The notes under the pieces were generated by a model. It made no database searches and was not told where the DNA came from. It saw nothing but the letters and a program-made list of their open reading frames with translations. Made by a program: the position numbers and the translations under genes. From Bdellovibrio bacteriovorus HD100 (GTDB taxonomy: Bacteria; Bdellovibrionota; Bdellovibrionia; Bdellovibrionales; Bdellovibrionaceae), in NCBI RefSeq assembly GCF_000196175.1, contig NC_005363.1, positions 2,790,001 through 2,854,000 on the forward strand: 64,000 nucleotides of DNA, in the 5' to 3' direction. Shown here in pieces: positions 25,918 to 35,299 of the stretch (positions within the stretch are counted from its first letter, which is position 1; each line of letters opens with the position of its first letter).

Positions 25918-26769
25918 ATGATTCTCGTTACAGGTGCTACTGGCCAACTGGGCCAACTGGTGATTCAATCTTTGCTTAAAAAAGTTCCCGCCTCTGAAAT
26001 TGCGGCCGCCGTTCGCAATGTGCAGAAAGCGCAAAACCTGAAAGACCTGGGCATTCAGGTTCGTGAAGCCGACTACAACAATCCCGAAGCCTGGACTGCA
26101 GCATTGAAGGGCATTCAAAAGGTTCTGCTGATCTCTGGCAGCGAAGTGGGTTCCCGCATCCAGCAGCACAAGGCCGTGATTGACGCCGCGAAAAAAGCCG
26201 GCACCGTCGAGCTTCTGGTTTACACCAGCTTGCTACGTGCTGACACGTCCCCACTGGTGCTGGGCCAGGAACACAAGGAAACCGAAAAAATGATTCAGGC
26301 CAGTGGCCTGCGCTATTCCCTGCTGCGAAACGGCTGGTACACAGAAAACTATGTCGGCTCGGCGAAGTCCGCGGTCGAGCATGGAGCCGTTCTGGGCGCC
26401 GCTCAGGATGGTCGCATTGCTTCGGCTTCGCGTGAAGATTACGCCGAAGCCGCGGCCCAAGTGCTGACCTTGCAAAATCCAAAAGCTGTCTATGAGCTGG
26501 CTGGTGACACCAGCTATTCCCTGAAGGAACTGGCGGCGGAGATTTCCAAACAGTCCGGCAAGGAAGTAAAATACAACAACCTTTCCGAGGCCGACTATAA
26601 AGCTTTCTTGATTCAAGTGGGTTTGCCTGAGGGATTCGCCGGGATTCTGGCACAGTCCGACTCTGCGGCAGCGCAAGGGGGCCTGTACGATGAAAGTCAT
26701 GAACTCAGTCAGCTGATTGGCAGAAAGACCACACCGCTGGCAGTCACACTGGCCGCCGCGTTGAAATAA
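25918..26769 (+). CDS. NmrA-like NAD(P)H-binding oxidoreductase (YtfG/QorB type)
   Basis: 283 residues. Rossmann start MILVTGATGQLGQLVIQSLL, then VREADYNNPEAW, LLISGSE, LVYTSLLRADTS and YSLLRNGWYTENYV; this order matches the NmrA/NAD(P)H:quinone oxidoreductase 2 (QorB) group. Cytosolic, about the usual length. Divergently paired with the LysR gene, a common arrangement for electrophile- or redox-responsive quinone reductases. AAAGGGG lies upstream of ATG 25918. Confidence 0.88.
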   Translation: MILVTGATGQLGQLVIQSLLKKVPASEIAAAVRNVQKAQNLKDLGIQVREADYNNPEAWTAALKGIQKVLLISGSEVGSRIQQHKAVIDAAKKAGTVELLVYTSLLRADTSPLVLGQEHKETEKMIQASGLRYSLLRNGWYTENYVGSAKSAVEHGAVLGAAQDGRIASASREDYAEAAAQVLTLQNPKAVYELAGDTSYSLKELAAEISKQSGKEVKYNNLSEADYKAFLIQVGLPEGFAGILAQSDSAAAQGGLYDESHELSQLIGRKTTPLAVTLAAALK

Positions 26770-26788
26770 AAAAGAGACCGTTATTAAA

Positions 26789-26823
26789 ATGAACAACCGG
26801 GACTTTAGGTCCCGGTTGTTCAT
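26789..26823. terminator. Strong bidirectional terminator
   Basis: A perfect 15-bp stem (26789-26803 with 26809-26823) around TTTAG, between the convergent NmrA-like gene and the gene ending at 26845. T-rich bases (CATCATCTTT) follow on the plus strand, and ATTTTAATAA on the minus strand. Confidence 0.8.
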
Positions 26824-26844
26824 CATCTTTGCTTGCAACACCTG

Positions 26845-28137
26845 TTAATAGAACATTGGGTGACCAAAGGTTTCTTCAGACAGAATGTTCAAGTAGCGCA
26901 TCGCCACCGCCTGCGGGAACTCGTTGTTCGAGTTGTATTTGGCCTGATACTCGACGATCAGCTGATACTTCTGCTCGATGTCCATCATTTTGACTTCCAC
27001 CTTTAAGGCCTGCTCGGCGATCATGAACGCGTAAGCACTCATATTCTTGTTGGTGTCTTTCAGGAAATCACCGTCTTTGCTGCCCACGTACATCTTGTAG
27101 TACTTGGTGCCCTCGGCGTCCGCTTCTCTGAAGGTCATGTTGGCCGCCGCCAGTTCTTTGCGATACTGATCCGGCGCATAGTCACGCACTTTGGCCATCA
27201 TGGTCGCAAACAGTGTGCGACCTCGGGCATCCGCAGGCATGGACTGATGCTTTTTGCTGAAGTCCATTGCCATTTTGATCAATTCCGCACTTGGGAATTT
27301 TCTGCACGGCAATTCATTCTGGATAGCTACAATCAGCATGTCATAGGTTCCGGTCAGAAGGCTCTTATAAGCTGGCTCGGATACACCGCCGCCACGAACC
27401 GCATTGTACTGATCAACAAAGAAGTTCATCAGAGTCAGAATATACGGCGTGGATGTGAAAGTGCCGCCGGTGTTCATGGTGGCGATAAAGTCCTTCACCT
27501 GATCACGCAGCTGATTGCCTGCAAACTTTTCCTGAACTGAACCTGGAGCTGCTGCTTCTGCACGACCCACCCACAACTGCACTGGATCCAGCTTGTCTTT
27601 CAAGAGCGCATCAAGATTGCGCTTGCAGGAAAATGCCGGAATGCGGGACCCCAGGGCCAGACGTGGCGCTTCTTTGGTCGAGAAGGCTTTGATTTCCAGG
27701 GCGGCCTCACCACCCATGGCTTCAGCCAGAACCTCGATCGCGACGATTCCAGTTTTTGTCTGGAAGATTTCGGAGCTGATTGGCGCCATCGGCTCATCAA
27801 CATTCACACCCATCAACTGACGAACCGGAACTTTTTCGTTCTTGTCCGTCACCAGTGACACAGAATAGATTTTCAAGCGTCCCAGTTTGGATTTTGCTTC
27901 GATTCTTACCAGCGGCAAAGTCTTGATCAAATCCAGACGGTACAAGTCCCCGCCTTTTTCCCGCGTCACCTGATCAATGCGCCCCACGCCCTCATACTGA
28001 GTTTCACCAGGAGGAGGAGTCGGCTCAGACGGCGGTGCCGGTGGCTTTGGAAGATCCGGCTTAGTGCCAACCTCGGGCGCCGCAAAGCTGATTTGCGCCC
28101 CTGCCAAAACGAACAAGAGTACTCTACTCAGTAACAT
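26845..28137 (-). CDS. Exported protein of unknown function, 430 aa
   Basis: From ATG 28137 (GAAAGGGG upstream). Signal peptide 1-19 (ending SFA), then a Pro-rich stretch (KPDLPKPPAPPSEPTPPPGE, about 26-45), a beta domain (50-165) with YEGVGRIDQVTREKGGDLYRL, and a helical C-terminal half. Two Cys (SCKRN, LPCRK) may bond. I do not recognise a family. It sits downstream of the L,D-transpeptidase gene on the same strand (84 bp gap), so a periplasmic or wall-related role is conceivable. Confidence 0.7.
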   Translation of the reverse strand: MLLSRVLLFVLAGAQISFAAPEVGTKPDLPKPPAPPSEPTPPPGETQYEGVGRIDQVTREKGGDLYRLDLIKTLPLVRIEAKSKLGRLKIYSVSLVTDKNEKVPVRQLMGVNVDEPMAPISSEIFQTKTGIVAIEVLAEAMGGEAALEIKAFSTKEAPRLALGSRIPAFSCKRNLDALLKDKLDPVQLWVGRAEAAAPGSVQEKFAGNQLRDQVKDFIATMNTGGTFTSTPYILTLMNFFVDQYNAVRGGGVSEPAYKSLLTGTYDMLIVAIQNELPCRKFPSAELIKMAMDFSKKHQSMPADARGRTLFATMMAKVRDYAPDQYRKELAAANMTFREADAEGTKYYKMYVGSKDGDFLKDTNKNMSAYAFMIAEQALKVEVKMMDIEQKYQLIVEYQAKYNSNNEFPQAVAMRYLNILSEETFGHPMFY

Positions 28138-28221
28138 TTTCGAACCCCTTTCACTATTGTGATTTTTCGTTGTTAAGTTTTCCTGCTTCTTTTTTGCTCC
28201 CACAGGAGCATGTATTCACAT

Positions 28222-29754
28222 CTAAAAACGTCCATCCAAGTGCCGCAGAACAGCCGGGTTCTGTCCGTAGATATCATCCACAAAGCGCACCACTTCGTCT
28301 GAATTCATCATCGAGGTCAAATAGGCCGTGTACACCGGCATGCGCTTGTAAGACGGCACCGGAATCTCGGTGGGTTTTGCCACCACCTCTCCAGGCCGGG
28401 CCATCATCGAAGCTATCGTCTGACGGTCCCATGGAGTGTCCTCCAGAAGGTATTCCGCCAGATCCAATGGTTTTTCCAGGCGCACACAACCGGAACTGAG
28501 CTGGCGCATCGGCGTATCAAACAACTCGCGCTGATTGGTATCATGCAGATAAATCGCAAAGCTGTTGGTCAAATCAAACTTCAACACCCCCAGGGCATTT
28601 CCCAGATGTGGAAGCTGCCGGATGATAATATCCGGGTCCACCGTACCAGCCGCAATCCCCTTCCAGTCAATCGTGGTCGGATCCACCTTGCGGCGGAAGC
28701 CACCAACCCACGCCTCATAATGGTGGGAGTCAAAGTACTCCCGAATCTGCTCACTGGTCAGATCCTTCAGATCGTTGACCTTGTCCTCATAAAAAATCGT
28801 CGGCGGCACCACCCAAAATGGATTGATGATCACGTTGACGATTTCATCCCGCATCGTCGGAGACTTGCGCGCCGGGCGTCCGTTGATGGTGCGGAAGCTC
28901 ATCACCCGGGGCCAGTCGGTCGACTGATCCATCATAATGAAATACGACATCGCCAGATTCACGAAGATGTACTTTTTCTCGAAATACTGTGGAAACCAGC
29001 GCATCTTTTCCATGTCCACCTGAATCTGGCGCACTCGGTCCATGCAAGACACACTCAGGAAAGACCAGACCTTGCCTTTGGGCGAAATTTCACCATCCGG
29101 TCGGATCCTCATATTCCACTGAATATCTGTCACAGCCTTCAACAGATCGCCATCAAAGCGATCATCCATGTTCCTCATCGTGTATCCCAACAGCGCCAGC
29201 CGGCTCTTGATCTCGCGAATCACCGGATGAATCGAATACAATCGCAAAGGTGTCGTCACCGGCACAATGTCCTGCCAGGTGCCATCGATACAGTGTGGAT
29301 AAATCTTCTGGATCGCCGCCTGCACACCTATATAAGGAGCGTTCTGCGGAGCCACCAGATCCACAAAGCTTTGGGCATTATTGCCCGCCGCCAATGCGAT
29401 CATCTGAAACTGTTTGGGCGTCAAAAAATCCCTTCGCACCAGCTTTACATCACGACCCGCATTCACCGGATCGACACTGCCAATTTGCAGGTCACGCAAC
29501 ATACGCAAAAACGCCTGGTTGGCCTGAGGGCGCAGAGTCTTTTCCAGATTCCCCCCGTTGCGATACAAAGTTTCCAGTCGATCATTCCAGTAAATTTTCG
29601 GGTTCAAACCATGCTTCCAGATTCCCAAAGCGGCCTGGCGCATTTCCGAAAGACTGAGTTGGCTTAATGCCGAGCTATAGTCAACGGCTGCGCTTGCGGT
29701 CGCGGAAACAAGCATAAATAAAGTAAGAACCAGTGACGACACTGCCACTCGCAT
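28222..29754 (-). CDS. L,D-transpeptidase, YcbB/LdtD-like
   Basis: 510 residues with a signal peptide (1-23). A peptidoglycan-binding-like region lies near 175-240 (IKSRLALLGY...FDGDLLKAVTDIQW). The YkuD catalytic domain (about 260-470) carries FAIYLHDTNQRELFD and the nucleophile motif RQLSSGCVRLEKP (HxxxxxxSxGCxR type). It forms or swaps 3-3 crosslinks or attaches proteins to peptidoglycan in the periplasm. AAGGAGGGA lies before ATG 29754. Predatory Bdellovibrio carry many L,D-transpeptidases for prey-wall and self-wall remodelling; this may be one. Confidence 0.93.
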   Translation of the reverse strand: MRVAVSSLVLTLFMLVSATASAAVDYSSALSQLSLSEMRQAALGIWKHGLNPKIYWNDRLETLYRNGGNLEKTLRPQANQAFLRMLRDLQIGSVDPVNAGRDVKLVRRDFLTPKQFQMIALAAGNNAQSFVDLVAPQNAPYIGVQAAIQKIYPHCIDGTWQDIVPVTTPLRLYSIHPVIREIKSRLALLGYTMRNMDDRFDGDLLKAVTDIQWNMRIRPDGEISPKGKVWSFLSVSCMDRVRQIQVDMEKMRWFPQYFEKKYIFVNLAMSYFIMMDQSTDWPRVMSFRTINGRPARKSPTMRDEIVNVIINPFWVVPPTIFYEDKVNDLKDLTSEQIREYFDSHHYEAWVGGFRRKVDPTTIDWKGIAAGTVDPDIIIRQLPHLGNALGVLKFDLTNSFAIYLHDTNQRELFDTPMRQLSSGCVRLEKPLDLAEYLLEDTPWDRQTIASMMARPGEVVAKPTEIPVPSYKRMPVYTAYLTSMMNSDEVVRFVDDIYGQNPAVLRHLDGRF

Positions 29755-29845
29755 GATGTATCCCTCCTTGGACGATCAAGTTGATAGGCTATTGATGCCG
29801 TTTGATTCTGAACGTTTTATTATTGGTTGCTAAAGAGAATATGAG

Positions 29846-29875
29846 TCAGTTGCCCAAAATCAGTGGGGCAACTGA
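29846..29875. repeat. Perfect 10-bp inverted repeat
   Basis: TCAGTTGCCC and GGGCAACTGA flank a 10-base loop, about 90 bp upstream of the L,D-transpeptidase start and 43 bp past the stop of the small gene at 29918. No T-tract follows, so it could be an operator or a transcript-stabilising hairpin rather than a terminator. Confidence 0.55.
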
Positions 29876-29917
29876 TGGATGCGTGGCGCTCAGCACGAGA
29901 TGCGGGCCGAAGCGAGG

Positions 29918-30118
29918 TTATTGCTCGGAGTTCTTCTGTGGACGCAGATCTTCCACCGAGGTTTTAGTCTCTCGAGGAACGGGCTTGCGGCGCGGTTCTT
30001 TTTCCTCGTAAAAGTCCCCTAGCAGACGGCGCATGGGCATTTCATCCATGGCCTTGAGGAAGTCATAAAATTGCACCACACGATTCTTCAGTTGATTGAG
30101 CTTTCGGATCATTCTCAC
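29918..30118 (-). CDS. Small charged protein, 66 aa
   Basis: A short frame with a good GAAGGGGTGAG ribosome site before ATG 30118. The product is highly charged (LGDFYEEKEPRRKPVPRETK), with a helical N-terminal half and a disordered C-terminal half. No family recognised. The ribosome site and codon pattern make it a likely real gene; it might act as a small regulator or adaptor. Confidence 0.55.
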   Translation of the reverse strand: MRMIRKLNQLKNRVVQFYDFLKAMDEMPMRRLLGDFYEEKEPRRKPVPRETKTSVEDLRPQKNSEQ

Positions 30119-30197
30119 CCCTTCACGGAAAGGAACGCCCTCTCAGTCTAACTGTCGCCAAGCAATTTCAGTGAATTACATCTGACAAGTCACAGGA

Positions 30198-30220
30198 TCT
30201 GGACTGCGCTCTGGTCCAGA
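30198..30220. repeat. Inverted repeat downstream of the 316-aa gene
   Basis: TCTGGAC and GTCCAGA around a 9-base loop lie about 40 bp beyond the stop at 30260 (minus strand). It may end that transcript, but no T-run is seen. Confidence 0.35.
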
Positions 30221-30259
30221 CGCGCAGCCAATTAAAAGTATACTTTGATTTGAGACGGA

Positions 30260-31210
30260 TCAAAGGCCGTAGTAATCAAAAACTCTACGCACAAAGAAGA
30301 ATTCACTTTCTTCCATATCCAGCGGATCCTCGGGCAGATACAGAGCATCTTCCTCTGAGTCGGCATGCATATTCTGAAGCTTGGCAGAAGCCATCTGCCA
30401 GTATCTCTCTTGCCACAAAGGATTCGTGACCCGGGTGAAAAGTTCACTCAGCTCAAGCCCGCGGCGAACGGCGTCCTTATTCATTTTCTTCTGTCCTGGA
30501 AGAACATAGTCCACGGCTTTAAGAATATCTTCGGGATTGATCATCTCCAAAAGATAGTAAGTGGAAACACAGAGCGCCAACAGATACTGGCGGTATTCGG
30601 CCTTGGACTTGTTCATCCATGCATCTTCACCGCCGGATCGATAAATGACTTTCATGCGCTCATAAGCCGGAGATAGTTTTTTACCCAGCTGATCGCCCAA
30701 AGCCAGATCCAGGGTGACCACCAGGCTTTCCGCAAAGTTCAGGTAGCGGCTGATGTCCCTTTGTTCCGTCGGTGCCGGAGGCAACAGACGCCAGATCACG
30801 CGGTGATTCTGCTCATGAAAAAGAGAGATTTCATTAAAACGCATCAGGGATCGAATTTCATCCAGAGGATCTGCCACCTCGTGATGAAAATCCCGGAACC
30901 ACACAAGCTCGGCGGCTGTCGGAGTGAACTCGATATTGTCCTTGAAAAGATCCTGAGCACTTAGCGAGCGCATGGTCGAACACACTCTGGCGGTGAAAGC
31001 ACCCCCTAAGGAAAGATAAAGCTCGCGGCTTTTACGATACACCGAGCTGGCATTGAGCATGGCGCCATCAAATGGATAGTCTTCCAACAGCACTTTTGTG
31101 TGCTTTCGGGACACAGGCTGCTCACCCAGGATTTGCAGATCCTTGACGAACTGATTGATCTCTTGTTGTGTTTCAGACACCGGCTTTTTAATACTTGTGC
31201 GTTTTGCCAT
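30260..31210 (-). CDS. Hypothetical cytoplasmic protein, 316 aa
   Basis: Lys-rich N-terminus (MAKRTSIKKPVSETQQE), no signal peptide or membrane span, mostly helical. Distinctive parts are FRDFHHEVADPLDEIRSL and FHEQNHRVIWRLLPP near the middle; the two His/Glu clusters could be a metal site but this is only a visual impression. No known family. Ribosome site is weak. Not overlapping any other gene and with normal codon use, so likely real. Confidence 0.65.
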   Translation of the reverse strand: MAKRTSIKKPVSETQQEINQFVKDLQILGEQPVSRKHTKVLLEDYPFDGAMLNASSVYRKSRELYLSLGGAFTARVCSTMRSLSAQDLFKDNIEFTPTAAELVWFRDFHHEVADPLDEIRSLMRFNEISLFHEQNHRVIWRLLPPAPTEQRDISRYLNFAESLVVTLDLALGDQLGKKLSPAYERMKVIYRSGGEDAWMNKSKAEYRQYLLALCVSTYYLLEMINPEDILKAVDYVLPGQKKMNKDAVRRGLELSELFTRVTNPLWQERYWQMASAKLQNMHADSEEDALYLPEDPLDMEESEFFFVRRVFDYYGL

Positions 31211-31247
31211 GAGGCTACATTAATGCAGCCCCTGGTCTATTTTCAAC

Positions 31248-31868
31248 TTAATGTAAAGGCGGCGTGCGAGAATCCTCGTCCCGGTCCCGCTTATAGCGAG
31301 GGCGATCGACGGATGTCACTTTTGAACTTTTCAAGCCGGCTTCGCGAAGTTCCTGTTGGACCTCTTTGATCGAAAGGCCCAGTCCGATGGTGGCGATACC
31401 CGCAGCCACCAGATCCACCCCCACCAGCGTTCCAATAGTCCAGAAGGCTGACACAGGGAACGTCGCCATAATCAATCCCCCCAAAAGAAGCGAAATCAAA
31501 CCACTGCCCGCGAACCAGCCCCAGCCCTGAGTACGCTCTGTCACCGCGCCAATAAATTTCGTCAGCCCACTGGCGATCAGCAGAAAGCTGACAGCCAAGG
31601 TCAACCCCAGAGTGTTTTCAATCGGATTTCGGGCAATCAAAGCCGCACACACCAAAGCCAGACATCCCAACCCCAAATGAGGCCAGAGCTGCCCGTCCTT
31701 GCGCCCTTGGATACCGTACACAATCTGTGCTACCCCCACGCAGAACAAAACCACCCCCAGGACCATCACCGAAGCCAGCGTAGCCGCCGAAGCAAACGCC
31801 AGAGCTGTGGCCCCCAGAATCAAATACACACTCCCCAAAAAAATAAGCTGAGTTGATATTCTTCTCAT
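31248..31868 (-). CDS. HdeD-like DUF308 membrane protein
   Basis: 206 residues with six predicted transmembrane helices up to about residue 170, including the repeated small-residue pattern FCVGVAQIVYGIQGRKDG and GASGL-like turns of the DUF308/HdeD family, followed by a basic cytosolic tail (SVDRPRYKRDRDEDS). HdeD in E. coli is linked to acid resistance; here the role is unknown. GGGAGGTCTGCG lies before ATG 31868. Confidence 0.82.
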   Translation of the reverse strand: MRRISTQLIFLGSVYLILGATALAFASAATLASVMVLGVVLFCVGVAQIVYGIQGRKDGQLWPHLGLGCLALVCAALIARNPIENTLGLTLAVSFLLIASGLTKFIGAVTERTQGWGWFAGSGLISLLLGGLIMATFPVSAFWTIGTLVGVDLVAAGIATIGLGLSIKEVQQELREAGLKSSKVTSVDRPRYKRDRDEDSRTPPLH

Positions 31869-32185
31869 CGCAGACCTCCCGCTTTTTTACTCAATATAAC
31901 AACGACAGGAGGAGCGGTATTGCAGATTGTTGACACTGTCGCCGGCTCAGGATCATGACCAGGACATTCGCTGCTTCCAAAAATGGAAACGGGCCCCGAC
32001 CCTTCGGCCAAGTCCCGTTTCGGACGATCCCTTTTGGAAAGAAAACTTAAAAGATACAAATTAAGAAAAATCCAAATTTGCGCTTCAACTCCAAAAGTAC
32101 CGTTTCATTTATAGTATAACTGAAAACCATCGGTGCAGTGATTGTGCTGCCAACAAGCACAGCTTTTTATCCAAGAAAACTCAGA
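31869..32185. other. 317-bp stretch without a convincing gene
   Basis: Holds the HdeD-like gene's ribosome site at its left end. A weak hairpin (TGTGCT/AGCACA, 32144-32162) is followed by CTTTTT on the plus strand, and there is an AT-rich block around 32045-32130. A 64-codon minus-strand frame (31865-32059) has no ribosome site and non-protein-like composition. I see no clear promoter. Confidence 0.5.
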
Positions 32186-34018
32186 TCAGACCTCATCCAC
32201 CTTTATACCTTCAGCGGCCATAATTCTCAGGGCGTTGGTCGTAGGACAAGGGCCCTGATTCAGATGATAGTGGAAAACCATTTTACCCGCGCTGTCGATA
32301 TCTTCGCGGAAGTGCAGATTCATCACGGAAGGACTGCTTTGCTCCAGCACGGTCAGCTCCAGATCATGGGTGGAAATAAACCCCAAAGAGGTCTTTTCAT
32401 TGGCCAGAGTCTGAATCACGGCGCGTGAACCAATTTGACGTTCCCGGTTGTTGGTGCCGCGGAAGATCTCATCAATCAAATAAAGCACCGGGGTGTCCGT
32501 GGCCGCCGTCAGCAAAATATCCCGCAGGCGACGAACTTCGGCATAGAAATAAGAATACCCATCCCGCAGGGAATCGCTGACCTCAATGCAAGTTTCCACT
32601 TTCATTGGCACGGTCTGATAGCTGTCGGCAAAAACAGGCGCCCCCATATTGGACAGAATCTGATTGATGCCCATGGTGCGCAGGAACGTCGACTTGCCTG
32701 ACATATTTGATCCAGTCAAAAGCCCCAGTGATTTACTGTGCGGGAATCCAAAATCATTGGCCACGGCCTTGTTGCGATCCAAAAGAGGATGGAAAACCTG
32801 CTTGCACTGAAGATTCATCGCACCACTCAGCACCGGATAAGTTTGTGTCTGATACTTATCAAAGATCAACAAAGATCCCAGAACTTCAAATTCAGAAAGC
32901 TCTTCCACACACTGCGGAAAGTCTTTCACCATTTTCTGGCGCAGACGCTCCAGAAAATAAACCGACGTCACTGTCCACGGCAGCATTGCATTCAGAATGA
33001 AGTGTAAAATGGGATTCGTTTGTGTTCCCACAAACCCCAGCACGGTATCAAGCTTCTGAGAGGTTCGAGAAGGGCGCACCTTATAAATCTGCCCGCACAG
33101 CTGCGCCAGGGCCGGACTGCTTTCACATTTTTTTTCAATGGCCAGAAACAGGGGCGCCAGCGCCGAAAGATGGTGGGACAGCCCTGTGCCTTGCATAAAC
33201 GCCCGCCCCACCGAACCCAGACTGAACAAGCTGAGCAATGGAAAGGCCGCAAACAAAAATGACGGCAAAGCTGTTTTTGTGGTGACGGCAAAAACCAAAG
33301 CAAGCACCGTCAGAACCCATAAGACGAGATTCGCCACAAGCAGCTTTATAAACTGCGGGCCGACGAACGAATTTTTCAAAAACTCCTGAATCTGCAAAGT
33401 GGAAAGATTCAGCTCGTTGGAATTGGCCTGAATCCCCAGGCGCGTAAAGAACCAGGCCTGCGGGCGAAGCGCTTGAATCTGCTGCTGTCTTTGTTGCAAC
33501 TGCTCCGAATTCAAAGGTCCGACACTCATCCAATGCAAAAGACGGCGCAAACCACCTTCCGAAAAAGTTTCATCCAGCACAGTCCACAGGGAGTGCGACC
33601 CAACCAACCCCAGATCGCGGATCATTGGATACTCTGCAGAAACTTCCTGAGCCTGCTTCCAACTTCTGCCGGACATCTGTCCCAGGCAGCGTTTTTTCTG
33701 GCGCACCACGAACTGCTGCAGTCTTTGTAAATGCTGCAGATGACGGGCGATATTTCGAGTCCGAACAACAAGATATATGAAAACCAACAGAACCACTGCC
33801 GGCACGGCAAATCCGGCTCGGGCCTCAGAATTCATTGACAGTGGAACCAAGCTGGCAAAGAAAAGAAGTCCGGCCATAAGACGCCCACTCTGATGACGTT
33901 GCAGTTTCGCCTGCCATCTGGCCAGCAGCAGATTCAAACGCTGCTCTTTACGGTGCAGGACCTGGGCGTTATTCAAAGACTTTGTCATAGTGCCGGAAAC
34001 GGATGCTGTGTCTGTCAT
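32186..34018 (-). CDS. Membrane-anchored MutS-like ATPase
   Basis: 610 residues. The C-terminal 200 residues are a MutS-family ATPase: Walker A TGSNMSGKSTFLRT near 430, Walker B VLYLIDEIFRGTNNRERQ near 510, and the following ISTHDLELT switch. The N-terminal mismatch-binding domain of MutS is absent. Instead there are hydrophobic segments near 50-85 and again near 225-265 (two pairs of helices), so the protein probably sits in the membrane. It belongs to the MutS-related group with unknown role, not to mismatch repair proper. Single gene, downstream of the DUF4382 lipoprotein gene's terminator. Confidence 0.85.
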   Translation of the reverse strand: MTDTASVSGTMTKSLNNAQVLHRKEQRLNLLLARWQAKLQRHQSGRLMAGLLFFASLVPLSMNSEARAGFAVPAVVLLVFIYLVVRTRNIARHLQHLQRLQQFVVRQKKRCLGQMSGRSWKQAQEVSAEYPMIRDLGLVGSHSLWTVLDETFSEGGLRRLLHWMSVGPLNSEQLQQRQQQIQALRPQAWFFTRLGIQANSNELNLSTLQIQEFLKNSFVGPQFIKLLVANLVLWVLTVLALVFAVTTKTALPSFLFAAFPLLSLFSLGSVGRAFMQGTGLSHHLSALAPLFLAIEKKCESSPALAQLCGQIYKVRPSRTSQKLDTVLGFVGTQTNPILHFILNAMLPWTVTSVYFLERLRQKMVKDFPQCVEELSEFEVLGSLLIFDKYQTQTYPVLSGAMNLQCKQVFHPLLDRNKAVANDFGFPHSKSLGLLTGSNMSGKSTFLRTMGINQILSNMGAPVFADSYQTVPMKVETCIEVSDSLRDGYSYFYAEVRRLRDILLTAATDTPVLYLIDEIFRGTNNRERQIGSRAVIQTLANEKTSLGFISTHDLELTVLEQSSPSVMNLHFREDIDSAGKMVFHYHLNQGPCPTTNALRIMAAEGIKVDEV

Positions 34019-34066
34019 GCCCTAATGATGCCGACCCCATTCCACACAGGCAACTCCAAAAGAAAA

Positions 34067-34092
34067 AACCCACCTTCCGAAGAAGGTGGGTT
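34067..34092 (-). terminator. Terminator of the DUF4382 lipoprotein gene
   Basis: Perfect 11-bp stem AACCCACCTTC/GAAGGTGGGTT with loop CGAA; on the minus strand it is followed by TTTTCTTTT. It separates the lipoprotein gene from the MutS-like gene. Confidence 0.88.
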
Positions 34093-34103
34093 CACACATA
34101 TTT

Positions 34104-35039
34104 TTACAAAAGCTGGCCCAGTTCATCTTGAGTCACAACCGGATAATCCTCGCCGTCGACAATCGGAGTATAATCCCAACCATCGTCCGCAGGATCATTC
34201 TGTTCCGGCTCAGTCACAAGTTCTTCTCCCTCAGAAGACTCACCACCGGAGACATCTCCGCTGCCAGTTTCTTCACCAACGCCTGGCTCCTCTGGTTGTT
34301 CAACAACAGGCTCTTCAACAACAGGTTCGGAAGGTTCTTCACCACTGCCACTGCCATTGTCTTCTCCACCAGAACCGGTGTCACCGCCGCCACTGCTGCC
34401 ATCACCACCACCGTTATCAACTGGAGGTTCCGGCTGCACAATCGGAGTTTTGTAAGCAGACTTCAGCTTCAGCACAGGTTTAAGCAGACATCCACCATTT
34501 CCCTGCACCACCACGGATTTCAGCGCATCGAAGTCCACCACAATATTGTAGTGATGACCGGCCTCAAACTGCACCTTATTGGTCAGAATGATCTTCACGC
34601 CTGTTTTCTGGGCACTGGGCGTTTTCAACTCGCAGATGGAATCATCGCCTTTCACTGCGTAATGCCCCGAGGGCTTAAGAACCAGCCGAATCTGCTGAAT
34701 GCGAATGCCCGCCGGAGCCTCCACATCCTGCAATGGCAGGGTCACCCCATTTTGCAGCTGCAACAAGTCCACCGGCCCCAGGCCCTTTGCCAGAATCAAC
34801 CTTCCAGCCTTGCCTGCTCCGGCGACCACAACTTCCATGTGGTCAATATCAACCACCACAGATTTGAGGTCCTTGTTGGGCGCATCCGTCAGATTGAAAC
34901 TGACGATAGCCTTTTCCGCGTTGCTTTGTCCCAGCCCAGAGGCTGACGAGTCTGACGGGGACTCTGACACTTTCTGACTGCAAGCGGCGATCACCACCAT
35001 CGCGCCCAGGCTTACGGTCTTCATGAACACATTTTTCAT
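34104..35039 (-). CDS. DUF4382 lipoprotein with acidic low-complexity tail
   Basis: 311 residues from ATG 35039, set by CAGGAGGGTAG. Lipobox VVIAAC gives lipidation at Cys about 19. Residues 45-190 are a DUF4382 domain (IVSFNLTDAPNKDLKSVVVDI near its start; GHHYNIVVDFDALKSVVV near its end). The tail (about 205-311) is rich in Glu, Pro, Gly and Ser (many EEP and GGGD-type repeats) and probably disordered, perhaps spanning the periplasm or cell surface. Function of DUF4382 is not known. Confidence 0.85.
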   Translation of the reverse strand: MKNVFMKTVSLGAMVVIAACSQKVSESPSDSSASGLGQSNAEKAIVSFNLTDAPNKDLKSVVVDIDHMEVVVAGAGKAGRLILAKGLGPVDLLQLQNGVTLPLQDVEAPAGIRIQQIRLVLKPSGHYAVKGDDSICELKTPSAQKTGVKIILTNKVQFEAGHHYNIVVDFDALKSVVVQGNGGCLLKPVLKLKSAYKTPIVQPEPPVDNGGGDGSSGGGDTGSGGEDNGSGSGEEPSEPVVEEPVVEQPEEPGVGEETGSGDVSGGESSEGEELVTEPEQNDPADDGWDYTPIVDGEDYPVVTQDELGQLL

Positions 35040-35299
35040 ACTACCCTCCTGGCAGAATCTTTCCCTCAATGTACACCCCACGGCCAAAAAATCCTAAATT
35101 GCCCGAAGTGGTCCATTCATTCTGGGAAGGCTGTCAATGACCTGGACAGTTTCTGGAACATTTAAGCCTTCCGTAGGAGTGAAGAAAATGCCCTCACTCT
35201 CCCCGGTGGATTTCGTAGATCCATTCACATTGCAACCTATCGTTTGCAAAGCGGAAGTTTTAGTCCTACTGTGGCCGCATTCAATGAATCGGAGACGCC

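Noticed and set aside
28543-29667. 374-codon plus-strand frame opposite the L,D-transpeptidase
   Set aside because: His/Ile/Gln-rich antisense product with no start signal; the minus frame has the catalytic SxGCxR motif.
31865-32059. 64-codon minus-strand frame touching the HdeD-like gene start
   Set aside because: No ribosome site, low-complexity and non-protein-like composition; considered noise.
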